A DNA stretch of 64,000 nt from the NCBI RefSeq assembly GCF_040361275.1, contig NZ_APNH01000004.1:186001-250000 (forward strand), in the 5' to 3' direction. How positions within the stretch are numbered: the first letter of the stretch is position 1; the number at the start of each line of letters is the position of its first letter. Shown here piece after piece: positions 1-7,674 of the stretch. Origin of the DNA: Salinisphaera sp. T31B1 (lineage in GTDB: Bacteria > Pseudomonadota > Gammaproteobacteria > Nevskiales > Salinisphaeraceae). A model generated the notes under the pieces. The model had not been told where the DNA came from, made no database searches, and saw only the letters and a program-made list of their open reading frames with translations. The translations under genes and the position numbers were made by a program.

Positions 1-164
1 GCCTCGCAGGCTGCGGTCACGCATCCGAGTCGGACGGTCGTGCAAGCGATTGGTGCCCGCTTATCGTGCCACAGGGCCCGTGTACGGTTGGTTCCGGCCC
101 GTGTCGTCCGCCAACCCGAGCGGCCGGCGCAAGCCACCCAGGCCGGGATGGTCGGCCGGGCGCA

Positions 165-842
165 TCAACCGGGCTGGGGCGCTGCGCCGTCGGCTTCCAG
201 CGCCCGCCACATGAACCAGCTGCCCACGGATCGGTACGGCTGCCATATCCGGCAGGCGGCCTCCAGCGCCTTGGGCTTGGGCAGTTCGTCCAGCCCGTAG
301 GTCAGCGCATAACCCTTGCGCACACCCAGGTCGTGAATGGGCATGACGTCCGGCCGGCCGAGATGGAACAGCAGCAGCATTTCCACGGTCCAGCGCCCGA
401 TGCCCCGGATCGACGAGTACATCTCGATGAGCTGGGTATCGTCGTAATCCCCGATACGTGATTCGTCCGGCAGTTCGCCAGCCAGTTGAGCGGCGGCCAG
501 GGCCTGCAGGCTCAGCATCTTGTTCCGCGACAGGCCGGCATTTCGCAGGGTCGCGTCGTCGGCGGCCGCGATGCGTTCGGGCCCGGGGGTATCGCCACCG
601 CCGAGCGCGTCGAGCAGGCGTCGATGGATGGTGCCCGCCGCCTTGCCGGACAGCTGTTGATACACGATGGCGCGCATCAACGAATGAAACACGTCCGGCG
701 CTGCGGTCGTCGACGGGGCATAGGGGCCGCACCGTGCCATCAGCTCGGCCAGTTGCGGGTCCGCGGCGGCCAGGTGGTCGACCGCCGCCTGCGCGTCGAA
801 GGCCAGCTGCGTGGGCCGTTGCGGCGATACGAACTCGGCCAT
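165..842 (-). CDS. DNA-3-methyladenine glycosylase 2 family protein (AlkA-like)
   Basis: Base-excision repair glycosylase that removes alkylated purines from DNA in the cytoplasm. The 225-residue protein has the HhH-GPD fold: a helix-hairpin-helix segment with IRGIGRWTVE near residues 145-154, followed by PIHDLGVRKG, in which Asp171 is the expected catalytic aspartate. It is shorter than E. coli AlkA (282 aa) and lacks the AlkA N-terminal domain, as many bacterial MAG2 enzymes do. Its ATG overlaps the stop of the upstream NAD(P)H-binding gene (TGATG), so the two are probably co-translated. The family is clear; substrate range is not visible. Confidence 0.9.
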   Translation of the reverse strand: MAEFVSPQRPTQLAFDAQAAVDHLAAADPQLAELMARCGPYAPSTTAAPDVFHSLMRAIVYQQLSGKAAGTIHRRLLDALGGGDTPGPERIAAADDATLRNAGLSRNKMLSLQALAAAQLAGELPDESRIGDYDDTQLIEMYSSIRGIGRWTVEMLLLFHLGRPDVMPIHDLGVRKGYALTYGLDELPKPKALEAACRIWQPYRSVGSWFMWRALEADGAAPQPG

Positions 843-1480
843 CAGACCCCCATCAAGGCCTGGGCGATCGGCGTGTCGCCGGCCAGCAACTCGAACTGCC
901 GGCCTACGGTATTGGGCGCGTCCAGCGTTTCGAGCAGCACCTGCGCCACGTCGTCGCGGGGAATGTCGCCGTAACGGCCCAGATCCTTGGCAATATCCAC
1001 ACGGCCAGTGCCGTCATCATCCAGCAGATGGCCGGGACGCACGATCGTGTATTCGAGCCCCGAGGCCCGCAGGTGATCGTCGGCGGCCTTTTTGGCGGCA
1101 AAATAGTGCCGCATCTTTTCGGGGCCGTTTTCGGGCGTGTCCGCGTTCATCGATGACACGATCAAAAACCGCCGCACGCCGGCCGTCACGGCCTGGTCTA
1201 TCAGGCTGATCGCGCCACGGCGATCCACATCGTCGGTCTTCTCGGGCGGCGTGTGCCCGCCCGAGCCGGCGGTGAAGACCACGGCCTCGCAGCCGGCCAG
1301 GGCCTGGCTGCAGTCGCCTTCAAGATCTGCGACCACGGTCTCGGCCGCGCCGAGACGGCTCATCTCGTCGACCTGATCGGCACGGCGGACCATCGCGCGT
1401 GCCTGGTGGGAGCTCTTGGCCATGCGGCGAACCAGCCGCTGGCCGATCTGTCCGTGGGCGCCGGCGATCAGTACCTTCAT
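842..1480 (-). CDS. NAD(P)H-binding atypical short-chain dehydrogenase
   Basis: A 212-residue single-domain Rossmann protein of the NAD(P)H-binding group (YwnB/YtfG-like relatives, PF13460 type). The N-terminus MKVLIAGAHGQIGQRL carries the GxxGxxG dinucleotide motif at residues 7-13. A central VVFTAGSGGH segment and a later YTIVRPGHL segment match the usual fold. The ATG at 1480 was chosen because the Rossmann motif begins directly after it; an in-frame extension to 1963 is only unsupported upstream sequence. It precedes and overlaps the AlkA-like gene by one base. Substrate is unknown; likely a flavin or quinone reductase or a redox sensor. Confidence 0.85.
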   Translation of the reverse strand: MKVLIAGAHGQIGQRLVRRMAKSSHQARAMVRRADQVDEMSRLGAAETVVADLEGDCSQALAGCEAVVFTAGSGGHTPPEKTDDVDRRGAISLIDQAVTAGVRRFLIVSSMNADTPENGPEKMRHYFAAKKAADDHLRASGLEYTIVRPGHLLDDDGTGRVDIAKDLGRYGDIPRDDVAQVLLETLDAPNTVGRQFELLAGDTPIAQALMGV

Positions 1481-1615
1481 GTCGGTCTCCTTGCGTGGGG
1501 CAGGCCCAGCCGGTGGTGCCGGTCGCCCCCTGCTTGAATAACGTCTGTGACCTACAACATTAGGTTTCGAGCTCACAATGCAAGCAATCGACCGGAGCGG
1601 TCGAAAGGAACGCAC

Positions 1616-2311
1616 ATGATCGACCTCTATACCTGGACGACCCCGAACGGCCACAAGGTGCATATCGCGCTCGAGGAGATGGGCCTGGAATACACCGCCC
1701 ATCCGATCAACATCGGCAAGGGCGATCAGTTCGGCGAAGAATTTCTCAAGATCAGCCCGAACAACAAGATTCCCGCGATCGTCGACCAGGACGGGCCCAA
1801 CGGCAAGCCGTACAGCCTGTTCGAATCCGGCGCCATACTCATCTATCTGGCCGAGAAGACCGGACGCCTGCTGCCGAACGATGCGGTCAAGCGTAACGAC
1901 GTCATGCAGTGGCTGATGTTCCAGATGGCCAGCGTCGGCCCGATGCTCGGCCAGGCGCATCACTTCAACAAGTATGCGCCCGAGAAGATCGAGTACGCGG
2001 TCAAGCGCTACGAGAATGAAGCCAATCGTATCTACGGCGTCATGGACCGCCGCTTGGCCGACTTCAAGTTCCTGGCCGGCAACGACTACTCCATTGCCGA
2101 TGTCGCCACTTGGCCCTGGCTGCGCAGCGCCGAAACCCAGGGCGTGAACATCGACGACTACCCGAACGTGCGTCGCTGGTTCGAGATGATCGGCGATCGC
2201 GAGAACGTCAAGAAAGGCCTACAGGTCCTGGCCGACCATCACACCGATCTGAGCAAGGACAAGGATGCGATGGAGAATATGTTTGGGAGCAAGCAGTACG
2301 AGAAGCGCTAG
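1616..2311 (+). CDS. yfcG: Glutathione S-transferase, YfcG/YghU (nu) class
   Basis: Glutathione-dependent disulfide-bond oxidoreductase of the cytoplasm. The 231-residue protein has an N-terminal thioredoxin-fold GST domain with TPNGHK at residues 8-13, SPNNKIPAIVD near 43-53 and ESGAILIYLAEK near 68-79, then an all-helical C-terminal domain. These match E. coli YfcG closely in sequence and length. ATG 1616 follows a GAAAGGAA ribosome site; the in-frame upstream GTG at 1547 adds residues foreign to the family. It is transcribed divergently from the NAD(P)H-binding gene and is followed by a strong terminator, so it is probably monocistronic. Confidence 0.9.
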   Translation: MIDLYTWTTPNGHKVHIALEEMGLEYTAHPINIGKGDQFGEEFLKISPNNKIPAIVDQDGPNGKPYSLFESGAILIYLAEKTGRLLPNDAVKRNDVMQWLMFQMASVGPMLGQAHHFNKYAPEKIEYAVKRYENEANRIYGVMDRRLADFKFLAGNDYSIADVATWPWLRSAETQGVNIDDYPNVRRWFEMIGDRENVKKGLQVLADHHTDLSKDKDAMENMFGSKQYEKR

Positions 2312-2365
2312 TCGCGCACACTGCGTTCGCAGACGTGTCCGCACATCCATCCCGTCCGATATATC

Positions 2366-2391
2366 AAAGCCCGCCGAGCGCGGGCTTTTTT
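2366..2391 (+). terminator. Rho-independent terminator after yfcG
   Basis: Perfect 9-bp stem AAAGCCCGC/GCGGGCTTT with a 5-base loop, followed by a T run, 55 bases after the yfcG stop codon. Confidence 0.9.
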
Positions 2392-2725
2392 GACGGTGGC
2401 ATCCGTGCGATATTCAAATCTAAGCATCAAGCCGCCGCATCGAACACCATGTGAATCGTCCACGCATCAGAATATTGTCTGCCTAATACGGACAAGCGCT
2501 CCAAGTGTTGTATTCAGGCAGCGGTTATGGCGTTAGGTAGGCTGGTTGGCCGAGCGTTAGGTGAACGAATGTCGTCGAATTGGCGTTAGCTCAACAGGTT
2601 TAAATTTGGCTTCTGTTTTCACCGCGGTGCTTTCAATCGTCGCGATTACTCAACGAGCTCGTCAAGCTGGTGGAGAAGCATCAAAAGATGTTAATGGAGC
2701 CATGGAATGAGTTCTTTAGCAATTG
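2392..2725. repeat. Low-GC intergenic stretch with three GCGTTAG motifs
   Basis: No gene seen. Base composition is clearly lower in GC than the flanks. GCGTTAG occurs at 2530, 2554 and 2583; the first two continue as GTTAGGT and fit the integron R' core GTTRRRY, the third (GTTAGCT) does not. An imperfect inverted repeat (GCCTAATAC at 2481 with GTATTCAGGC at 2510, one bulged base) precedes them. A further core-like GTTAGAC lies at 3093, after the GFA-family gene. This resembles decayed attC sites, but complete R''-L''-L'-R' structures are not obvious. Confidence 0.35.
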
Positions 2726-3061
2726 ATGTCGTGCCACGTACGACTCACGTTAGATCGCTCGTCATTCCCAACAAACATACGGGTGCGTGCGGGGGGGGGG
2801 GCGAACTTCGTCGTTCCTAAGGGCCAAGCCGTGATCAAGGCGTTTCAATCAAGTGCTGGCGAACGGCGTCATTGTTGTTCCGAGTGCGGATCACCGCTTT
2901 ACTCGAAGGCGCACGAAAGACCGGATAACGTCTCGTTATACAGTGGCACCTTGGACAGTGATCCGATTGTGCGGCCAACGGAGCACATCTACACCGGCTC
3001 GAAAGCACCGTGGCTCGAGATTTGTGACGGCCTTCCTCAGTTTACCGAGGTACCGGGGTAG
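2726..3061 (+). pseudogene. Truncated GFA-family (glutathione-dependent formaldehyde-activating enzyme-like) protein
   Basis: The C-terminal two-thirds of a GFA/CENP-V zinc-fold protein is recognisable: ANFVVPKGQAV, then ERRHCCSECGSPLYS with its zinc-binding CxxC, then SLYSGTLDSDP and a typical GSKAPWLEI end. The expected N-terminal part (a CxCGAV motif and a CHCxxC zinc site) is missing from all three forward frames upstream. The reading frame crosses a run of 11 G residues at about 2791-2801, a likely place for a frameshift or assembly error. TTG at 2723 is an alternative start. It is probably a relic of a laterally acquired gene; GFA proteins are frequent integron-cassette products. Confidence 0.6.
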
Positions 3062-3312
3062 TGAGCCTCAACACGCTGCTTCAGCCCCGATCGTTAGACA
3101 TGATGAAGAGATGAGACTGAAGTGGGCGACGGAATTGCAGGCTCGTTGAGAGGGCTGCCGTCCTCGGAAAAAATCGTTCTGTTGCGGGAGTGCCGGCATG
3201 GCAACGGCACGGAAAGTGTGCATTTTCGCCTACACGTTTCGCACCTATTCTAGACGTAATCCGATGGCGGGCGTAATGCCTTTGAGGCGCCGTCACGAAA
3301 GAGGCCGGCCTT

Positions 3313-4077
3313 ATGATTTCCGTCGTTTCCCTGCTTCTCGTGTTGGCCCTGTCGATGTTGGTGATCCGCATCGGGGCCGTCGCCTTTTCCATGACGGGCT
3401 TGTCCGAAGAGGTGGCAAGCTTTCAAGCGCTCTCGGCCTTCTCCGGCGCCGGCTTTACGACTGAGGAAGCGGAGGCCGTCCTGAAGGACCCGGCACGGCG
3501 GCGGGTCGCAACGTTGCTCATCCGCCTTGGCGCTGTTGGCATGGCATCGTCTATCGCGACCCTGTTGCTTTCCTTCGTCGGGGCCGGGGCGGCTACGCCG
3601 GAGCGTCTGTTGGTGCTCGGCCTGGGCGGGCTCGCCCTCTTCGCCCTCGCTCAAAGCCGGGCCTTCAGCCGCATTCTCACGCCGCTCATCGGGCGTGTAC
3701 TCGCCCGCTATACCACGCTCGAGTTGAGGGACTATGCGGATCTGCTGCATCTGCGCGACGACTACCGCATCGTAGAGGTGGATATTCGAGAGCATACCTG
3801 GCTGGCCGAAGGGGCCATTGGCGAGCTCGACCTTCCCGGCGAGGGCGTTCTCATACTAGGCGTCGTGCGGGGCGATGGCGATTATGTCGGGGCGCCTCCA
3901 CCGGAGTTGCGCCTTCGCCCCGGTGATCTGCTGGTCCTCTACGGGCGCAACAACCGGCTGCACGAACTCGCGAGGCGGGCACCGGGGGATCATGCGACCC
4001 AGCGCGAAGCGAGAGCCGAGCACCTCAGGAATTACAGAGAGCAGACCAGACAACGAGACGAAAAGGGTGAGACATAA
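3313..4077 (+). CDS. Membrane protein with TrkH-like pore segment and C-terminal RCK_C (TrkA_C) domain
   Basis: A 254-residue protein. The N-terminal half is hydrophobic, with segments near residues 3-25, 64-90 and 97-115. Residues 45-50 read GAGFTT, inside SFQALSAFSGAGFTT, which strongly resembles the selectivity-filter loop of Trk/Ktr potassium transporters. Residues about 140-218 form a TrkA_C domain (RIVEVDIREHTWLAE, then LRPGDLLVLYGRNNRL), the regulatory ligand-binding module of cation transporters. A charged tail follows. An AAAGAGG ribosome site lies ahead of the ATG. It may be a minimal ion channel or a regulator of transport; the function is inferred from domains only. No trkH or trkA gene is adjacent. 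Confidence 0.75.
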   Translation: MISVVSLLLVLALSMLVIRIGAVAFSMTGLSEEVASFQALSAFSGAGFTTEEAEAVLKDPARRRVATLLIRLGAVGMASSIATLLLSFVGAGAATPERLLVLGLGGLALFALAQSRAFSRILTPLIGRVLARYTTLELRDYADLLHLRDDYRIVEVDIREHTWLAEGAIGELDLPGEGVLILGVVRGDGDYVGAPPPELRLRPGDLLVLYGRNNRLHELARRAPGDHATQREARAEHLRNYREQTRQRDEKGET

Positions 4078-4691
4078 CGACTCGTCACTTTCCGCGCAGC
4101 CGTTAAACAGGCCCCGTTACGTTCTTTTTATTATTCGTCGAATAACCGGGACACGATCACGTTCGACGGCCTTCAAGCTACACAGATGCGAACGAATCGG
4201 CGGTTACGTCCATTCGAGCGAGGCTTCAAACGACGGGCCGACGAGAGGCACCGGAAAGCGCTGCAAGACGACTCCTTATCGCGGCGTTACCCGATGGCCG
4301 CAAGAGCGGCCGGAGCGTACTGCCTCAAAAGCTCTGCAGACGGCGCCCTACTGCGCGGTCAATACCGTCAACCCGATATGCGGCGAGTTGGTTGACGGCG
4401 AAAATCGTCGCCCGCCGAAACCTCGCACCGATTTGCTAAAGCGGGGTCGACGCGTTATAGCTGGGTTCGAAACGAGACGACGATTCAGATATCAACTATT
4501 CGAGCGCGGAGCCGCGCGGGCGGCCAGATTCCGGCATGACGACCGCGCTCGGGTAGACACAGCCCATGCTGTCTCACTCGAGCGACCTGTTCGCGAAAAC
4601 CCTCTCTTGGATTGTATTCGAAGGCCGCCGAGCCGGACCAATAGGCACGGCCCGACGAATCATATAACCCATATCTAAGCCCGTGTGCGCC
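4078..4691. other. 614-base gap without a supported gene
   Basis: Both strands carry only open frames lacking family resemblance, and no tRNA, terminator or clear repeat was seen. The stretch separates the RCK_C membrane protein from the next membrane protein. It may hold the promoter of the latter or decayed sequence. Confidence 0.5.
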
Positions 4692-5936
4692 ATGACGGAT
4701 CAAGAACATCCACGTAACGCAGATGCCGATGGATCAAGGCAAACCACTGGCAGCGGCGGCCCTCGGCCAGGCAGAACGACCGCCGTGCTGGGGCTCGTGC
4801 CTGCGCCCGAACTGCCCGCGGATATCGCCAATCAGTTCGCTCGCCAGCTTCCCGAGCTTTTGGCCAACTATGTAGACGATCGCCGCGACTGGAAAGTCGA
4901 GGTCGTCGAATCGCCGCTCGTCGGGGCGGTGGAGGATACAGCGCGCATTATCGAGCAAACCGAGGAATACAAGCAGCGCCACGGTTGGGATTACGCTGTG
5001 TGTATCACCGATCTCGTTATTTGCGAAGGCAAGGATTTCGTGGTGGCTGAGGCCAGCATGGCAAACGCCGTCGCCCTGATTTCTTTACCCTCATTCGGAT
5101 CGATGGGCCTACGTCGGCGCCTGCAGGAGGCGATACTGCAGCTGGCCAATGAACTGCGCCATGGAAGCTCCGACGCCGATCGCGAGCGCCAGGCGCAGCA
5201 GACGAGAAAATCGCTTAAGGTCGACGAAAGTTTGCGCGGCGAAGGCGCACGACGACTAACGGGCGAGCGTTTTTTCGAGCAATTGTTTCCGATCAAGAGA
5301 ATAACACCGGATAAAAACGAAAAGACGCCGGTCGACGTTCGTTTTATTACCCGGTTTGGCGGAAACTTCAGAGTGCTTGCCGGCATGGTGCACGCGAACG
5401 GCCCATGGACCGTCTTCCCCGCCTTTAAAAGTATAATCGCCGTGGCGTTTGCCACCGGCGCCTATGGCCTGATTTTCCCGACGCTGTGGAAGTTGAGCGA
5501 TGCGTACCAAGGGCCACGTTTCATCCTGCTGATGGTTGCCTCGATGGTCGCAATGGTCGCGTGGATCATCATCGCGCACCGCCTGTGGGAACCCGTTCGC
5601 AAAGCCAATGCGCCGCGCATGGCCAAGCTCTACAATACGGCCACCGTGCTCACCCTTAGCGTCGCCGTGGTGGTTTACTACGCGTGTCTATTGGGTCTGT
5701 TCATTCTTGCCGTATCCATCATCGTGCCCTCCACCTTGCTCGAACAGCAGTTGGGGCACCCGATCGGGCCAAGTAATTACATCGTGCTGGCTTGGCTGGC
5801 CACTTCGGTGGCCACTATCGCCGGTGCGATTGGCGCAGGCCTCGAGGACGAGGATACCGTGCGCAATGCCACCTACGGGTACCGCCAGCGACAGCGGATT
5901 CAAGCGGTGGATGAAGCGACCGAGTCGGATGATTAG
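4692..5936 (+). CDS. Conserved multi-pass membrane protein of unknown function (actinobacterial-type family)
   Basis: A 414-residue protein. The soluble N-terminal region (about 30-165) contains VLGLVPAPELPADIANQF and RHGWDYAVCITDL, the signature of uncharacterised membrane proteins that I associate mainly with Actinobacteria. The C-terminal half has about five hydrophobic segments between roughly residues 245 and 395. ATG 4692 is used; a GTG three codons earlier is possible. It stands alone between gaps of 614 and 157 bases. The function is unknown. Scattered distribution would suggest lateral acquisition, together with the neighbouring RCK_C gene, but that needs a phylogeny. Confidence 0.75.
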   Translation: MTDQEHPRNADADGSRQTTGSGGPRPGRTTAVLGLVPAPELPADIANQFARQLPELLANYVDDRRDWKVEVVESPLVGAVEDTARIIEQTEEYKQRHGWDYAVCITDLVICEGKDFVVAEASMANAVALISLPSFGSMGLRRRLQEAILQLANELRHGSSDADRERQAQQTRKSLKVDESLRGEGARRLTGERFFEQLFPIKRITPDKNEKTPVDVRFITRFGGNFRVLAGMVHANGPWTVFPAFKSIIAVAFATGAYGLIFPTLWKLSDAYQGPRFILLMVASMVAMVAWIIIAHRLWEPVRKANAPRMAKLYNTATVLTLSVAVVVYYACLLGLFILAVSIIVPSTLLEQQLGHPIGPSNYIVLAWLATSVATIAGAIGAGLEDEDTVRNATYGYRQRQRIQAVDEATESDD

Positions 5937-6093
5937 CGCTGTCAGTGTTTCAGGGCATCAAGGTCGGCCAACGGGATATCGAACTGTCGGAAGCGTATAC
6001 GGTTTCCCGGGCCGACGCGCAGCCTCAGCAAGCTATGCTGTGCGGGTCACTTGTTCGCTCCGGTAAGTCTTCCTTCGCGTCCTGAAGATTCCA

Positions 6094-6852
6094 ATGACCA
6101 TTCAAAACCAATACGACCTCGACGGTATTCTTGCCATCGGCCGAATCGTCGCTGACATCCGCGACGCGATGCTGGCTGCGGTCGAGCCCGGCATGACGAC
6201 GGCCGAACTGGACGAAATCGGCGGGCAGATGTTGTCGCGACTGGGCGCGACGTCGGCGCCGATGAAGTGCTACGACTTCCCGGGGTTCACCTGTATCAGC
6301 GTCAACGAAGAGGCCGCCCACGGCGTGCCCGGCGCACGGGTGATCGGTGCGGGCGATATCGTGAACGTGGATGTGTCGGCCGAGCGTGATGGGTATTACG
6401 CCGATACGGGCGGCACGACCGTGGTTTCGCCGGTGGCCGACGACAAGGCGGCGTTATGTCGGGCCACCGAGCTTGCGTTGGAGCGCGCCCTGGCCGAGGT
6501 GCGTGCGGGGGCGCGGCTCAACCGGATCGGCAAGGCGATCGAGCGTGTGGCGATATCGCATCGGTTCAAGGTGATCGAGAATCTGGCCGGTCATGGCCTG
6601 GGCCGGTCGTTGCACGAGGAGCCGGAAAGCATTGTGGGCTTCTACGATGCGGCCGATCGCCGACGATTGGCGTACGGGCAGGTGATCGCCGTGGAGCCGT
6701 TTCTGTCGACGCGCAGCACCTTCGTCTCGGAAACCGATGACGGCTGGACGCTGGTCGGCCATCCGGACAGCCGGTCCGCCCAGTTCGAGCACACGATTGT
6801 CGTGACCGACGGCGCACCGATCATCGCCACGCGGTCCGGGGCAGCCGCTTGA
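6094..6852 (+). CDS. map: Type I methionyl aminopeptidase
   Basis: Removes the N-terminal methionine from nascent cytoplasmic proteins. The 252-residue pita-bread-fold enzyme shows all expected metal and substrate residues: His76 (EEAAHGVPG), Asp93 (NVDVSAERDG), Asp104 (YYADTGGT), His167 (LAGHGLGRSLHE), Glu201 (AVEPFLS) and Glu232 (FEHTIVV). Length is close to the usual 250-265. It is not next to rpsB, where the housekeeping map usually lies, so it may be an additional copy; this cannot be decided from the window. Confidence 0.95.
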   Translation: MTIQNQYDLDGILAIGRIVADIRDAMLAAVEPGMTTAELDEIGGQMLSRLGATSAPMKCYDFPGFTCISVNEEAAHGVPGARVIGAGDIVNVDVSAERDGYYADTGGTTVVSPVADDKAALCRATELALERALAEVRAGARLNRIGKAIERVAISHRFKVIENLAGHGLGRSLHEEPESIVGFYDAADRRRLAYGQVIAVEPFLSTRSTFVSETDDGWTLVGHPDSRSAQFEHTIVVTDGAPIIATRSGAAA

Positions 6853-7038
6853 CGACTGCGCGGTGCTCGGCCGCCCGCATGGGCGGTTGGCACGGCACGG
6901 TGTGCGACGCGCGATTAGTGGACAATTCACGGCGTGAACCCTGTCCGAGCCAGCCGGCGGCGCTCCAAAGGTTCGGAGGCGGTGACGGCCGCCCGTGTAT
7001 CCTCGCCGGGCTGCGTGCCGAACCCTGGGCGATGAGCC

Positions 7039-7539
7039 ATGGGATGTTGGCCGCACCACTCACGACCCGATCACACCCAGGGAGAACCGGCCATCGCCAA
7101 GAGCCATCTTTCCAGAATCGCCGCGGTCGCGGGTGCACTGGTGCTGCTGTGTGCGCTCGTCGTGTTGGGCTACGTCGTCGCGCCGGCTATCTTCGGCGGC
7201 GCAGGTGCCGATAGCCGCACCGCAACGCTCGCCAACATCTCCACCGAGATGAATACGGATCTGCCGGCCCGGGTCGATGCCGGTACGCGGCTGGACAGCA
7301 CAGAGGCCCACGGCGAAACGCTGCAGTACAACTACACGCTGCTGGCGCCGATGGCCGAGCGTGTCGATCCGCAGACGTTCGCCTCGGAATACGGGCCGCG
7401 CATCCGGCAGGCAATGTGTGCAAAGAAACATCTGCGCCGCTTGCTGACGCGCAAGTTCAAGCTCCTGTACCGCTACCGGTTCGAAGACGGGACACCGGTC
7501 GGCGAGGTCACCGTGACGCGTGCGGATTGCCGCGCGTGA
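7039..7539 (+). CDS. Small membrane-anchored protein of unknown function
   Basis: Up to 166 residues: an N-terminal basic stretch, one transmembrane helix (AVAGALVLLCALVVLGYVVA) and a periplasmic domain of about 105 residues with two cysteines (AMCAKK and the near-terminal ADCRA) that could form a disulfide. I do not recognise the family beyond small hypothetical proteins of this layout. The first ATG (7039) has no good ribosome site and adds an odd leader, whereas an AGGGAGA motif sits 7 bases before an in-frame ATC at 7093, giving a natural MAKSHLSR start if ATC initiates. The gene is likely real; the start is uncertain. Confidence 0.6.
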   Translation: MGCWPHHSRPDHTQGEPAIAKSHLSRIAAVAGALVLLCALVVLGYVVAPAIFGGAGADSRTATLANISTEMNTDLPARVDAGTRLDSTEAHGETLQYNYTLLAPMAERVDPQTFASEYGPRIRQAMCAKKHLRRLLTRKFKLLYRYRFEDGTPVGEVTVTRADCRA

Positions 7540-7614
7540 AGGCCCTTGGTCGGCGGCGTTTGCGCGGGCACCCGAACGATCGGCCGATATCCGATAGACC
7601 ATGACGCCGCGCAC

Positions 7615-7649
7615 AAAAAAGGGCGAGCCCCTGACGGCCTCGCCCTTTT
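7615..7649 (-). terminator. Terminator downstream of ilvB, possibly bidirectional
   Basis: Stem AAAAGGGCGAG/CTCGCCCTTTT with a T run on the minus strand, 26 bases beyond the ilvB stop. The upper strand also ends in TTTT, so it can serve the small membrane-protein gene that converges on ilvB. Confidence 0.9.
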
Positions 7650-7674
7650 GCCTGCGGCGCCCGTACGCCGGGCG

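Noticed and set aside
842-1963. Longer version of the NAD(P)H-binding protein
   Set aside because: The added 161 residues overlap the divergent yfcG gene and show no family resemblance; the Rossmann motif begins at 1480.
3875-4678. Open frame spanning the 3' end of the RCK_C gene and the gap
   Set aside because: It overlaps a supported gene in another frame and has no recognisable motif.
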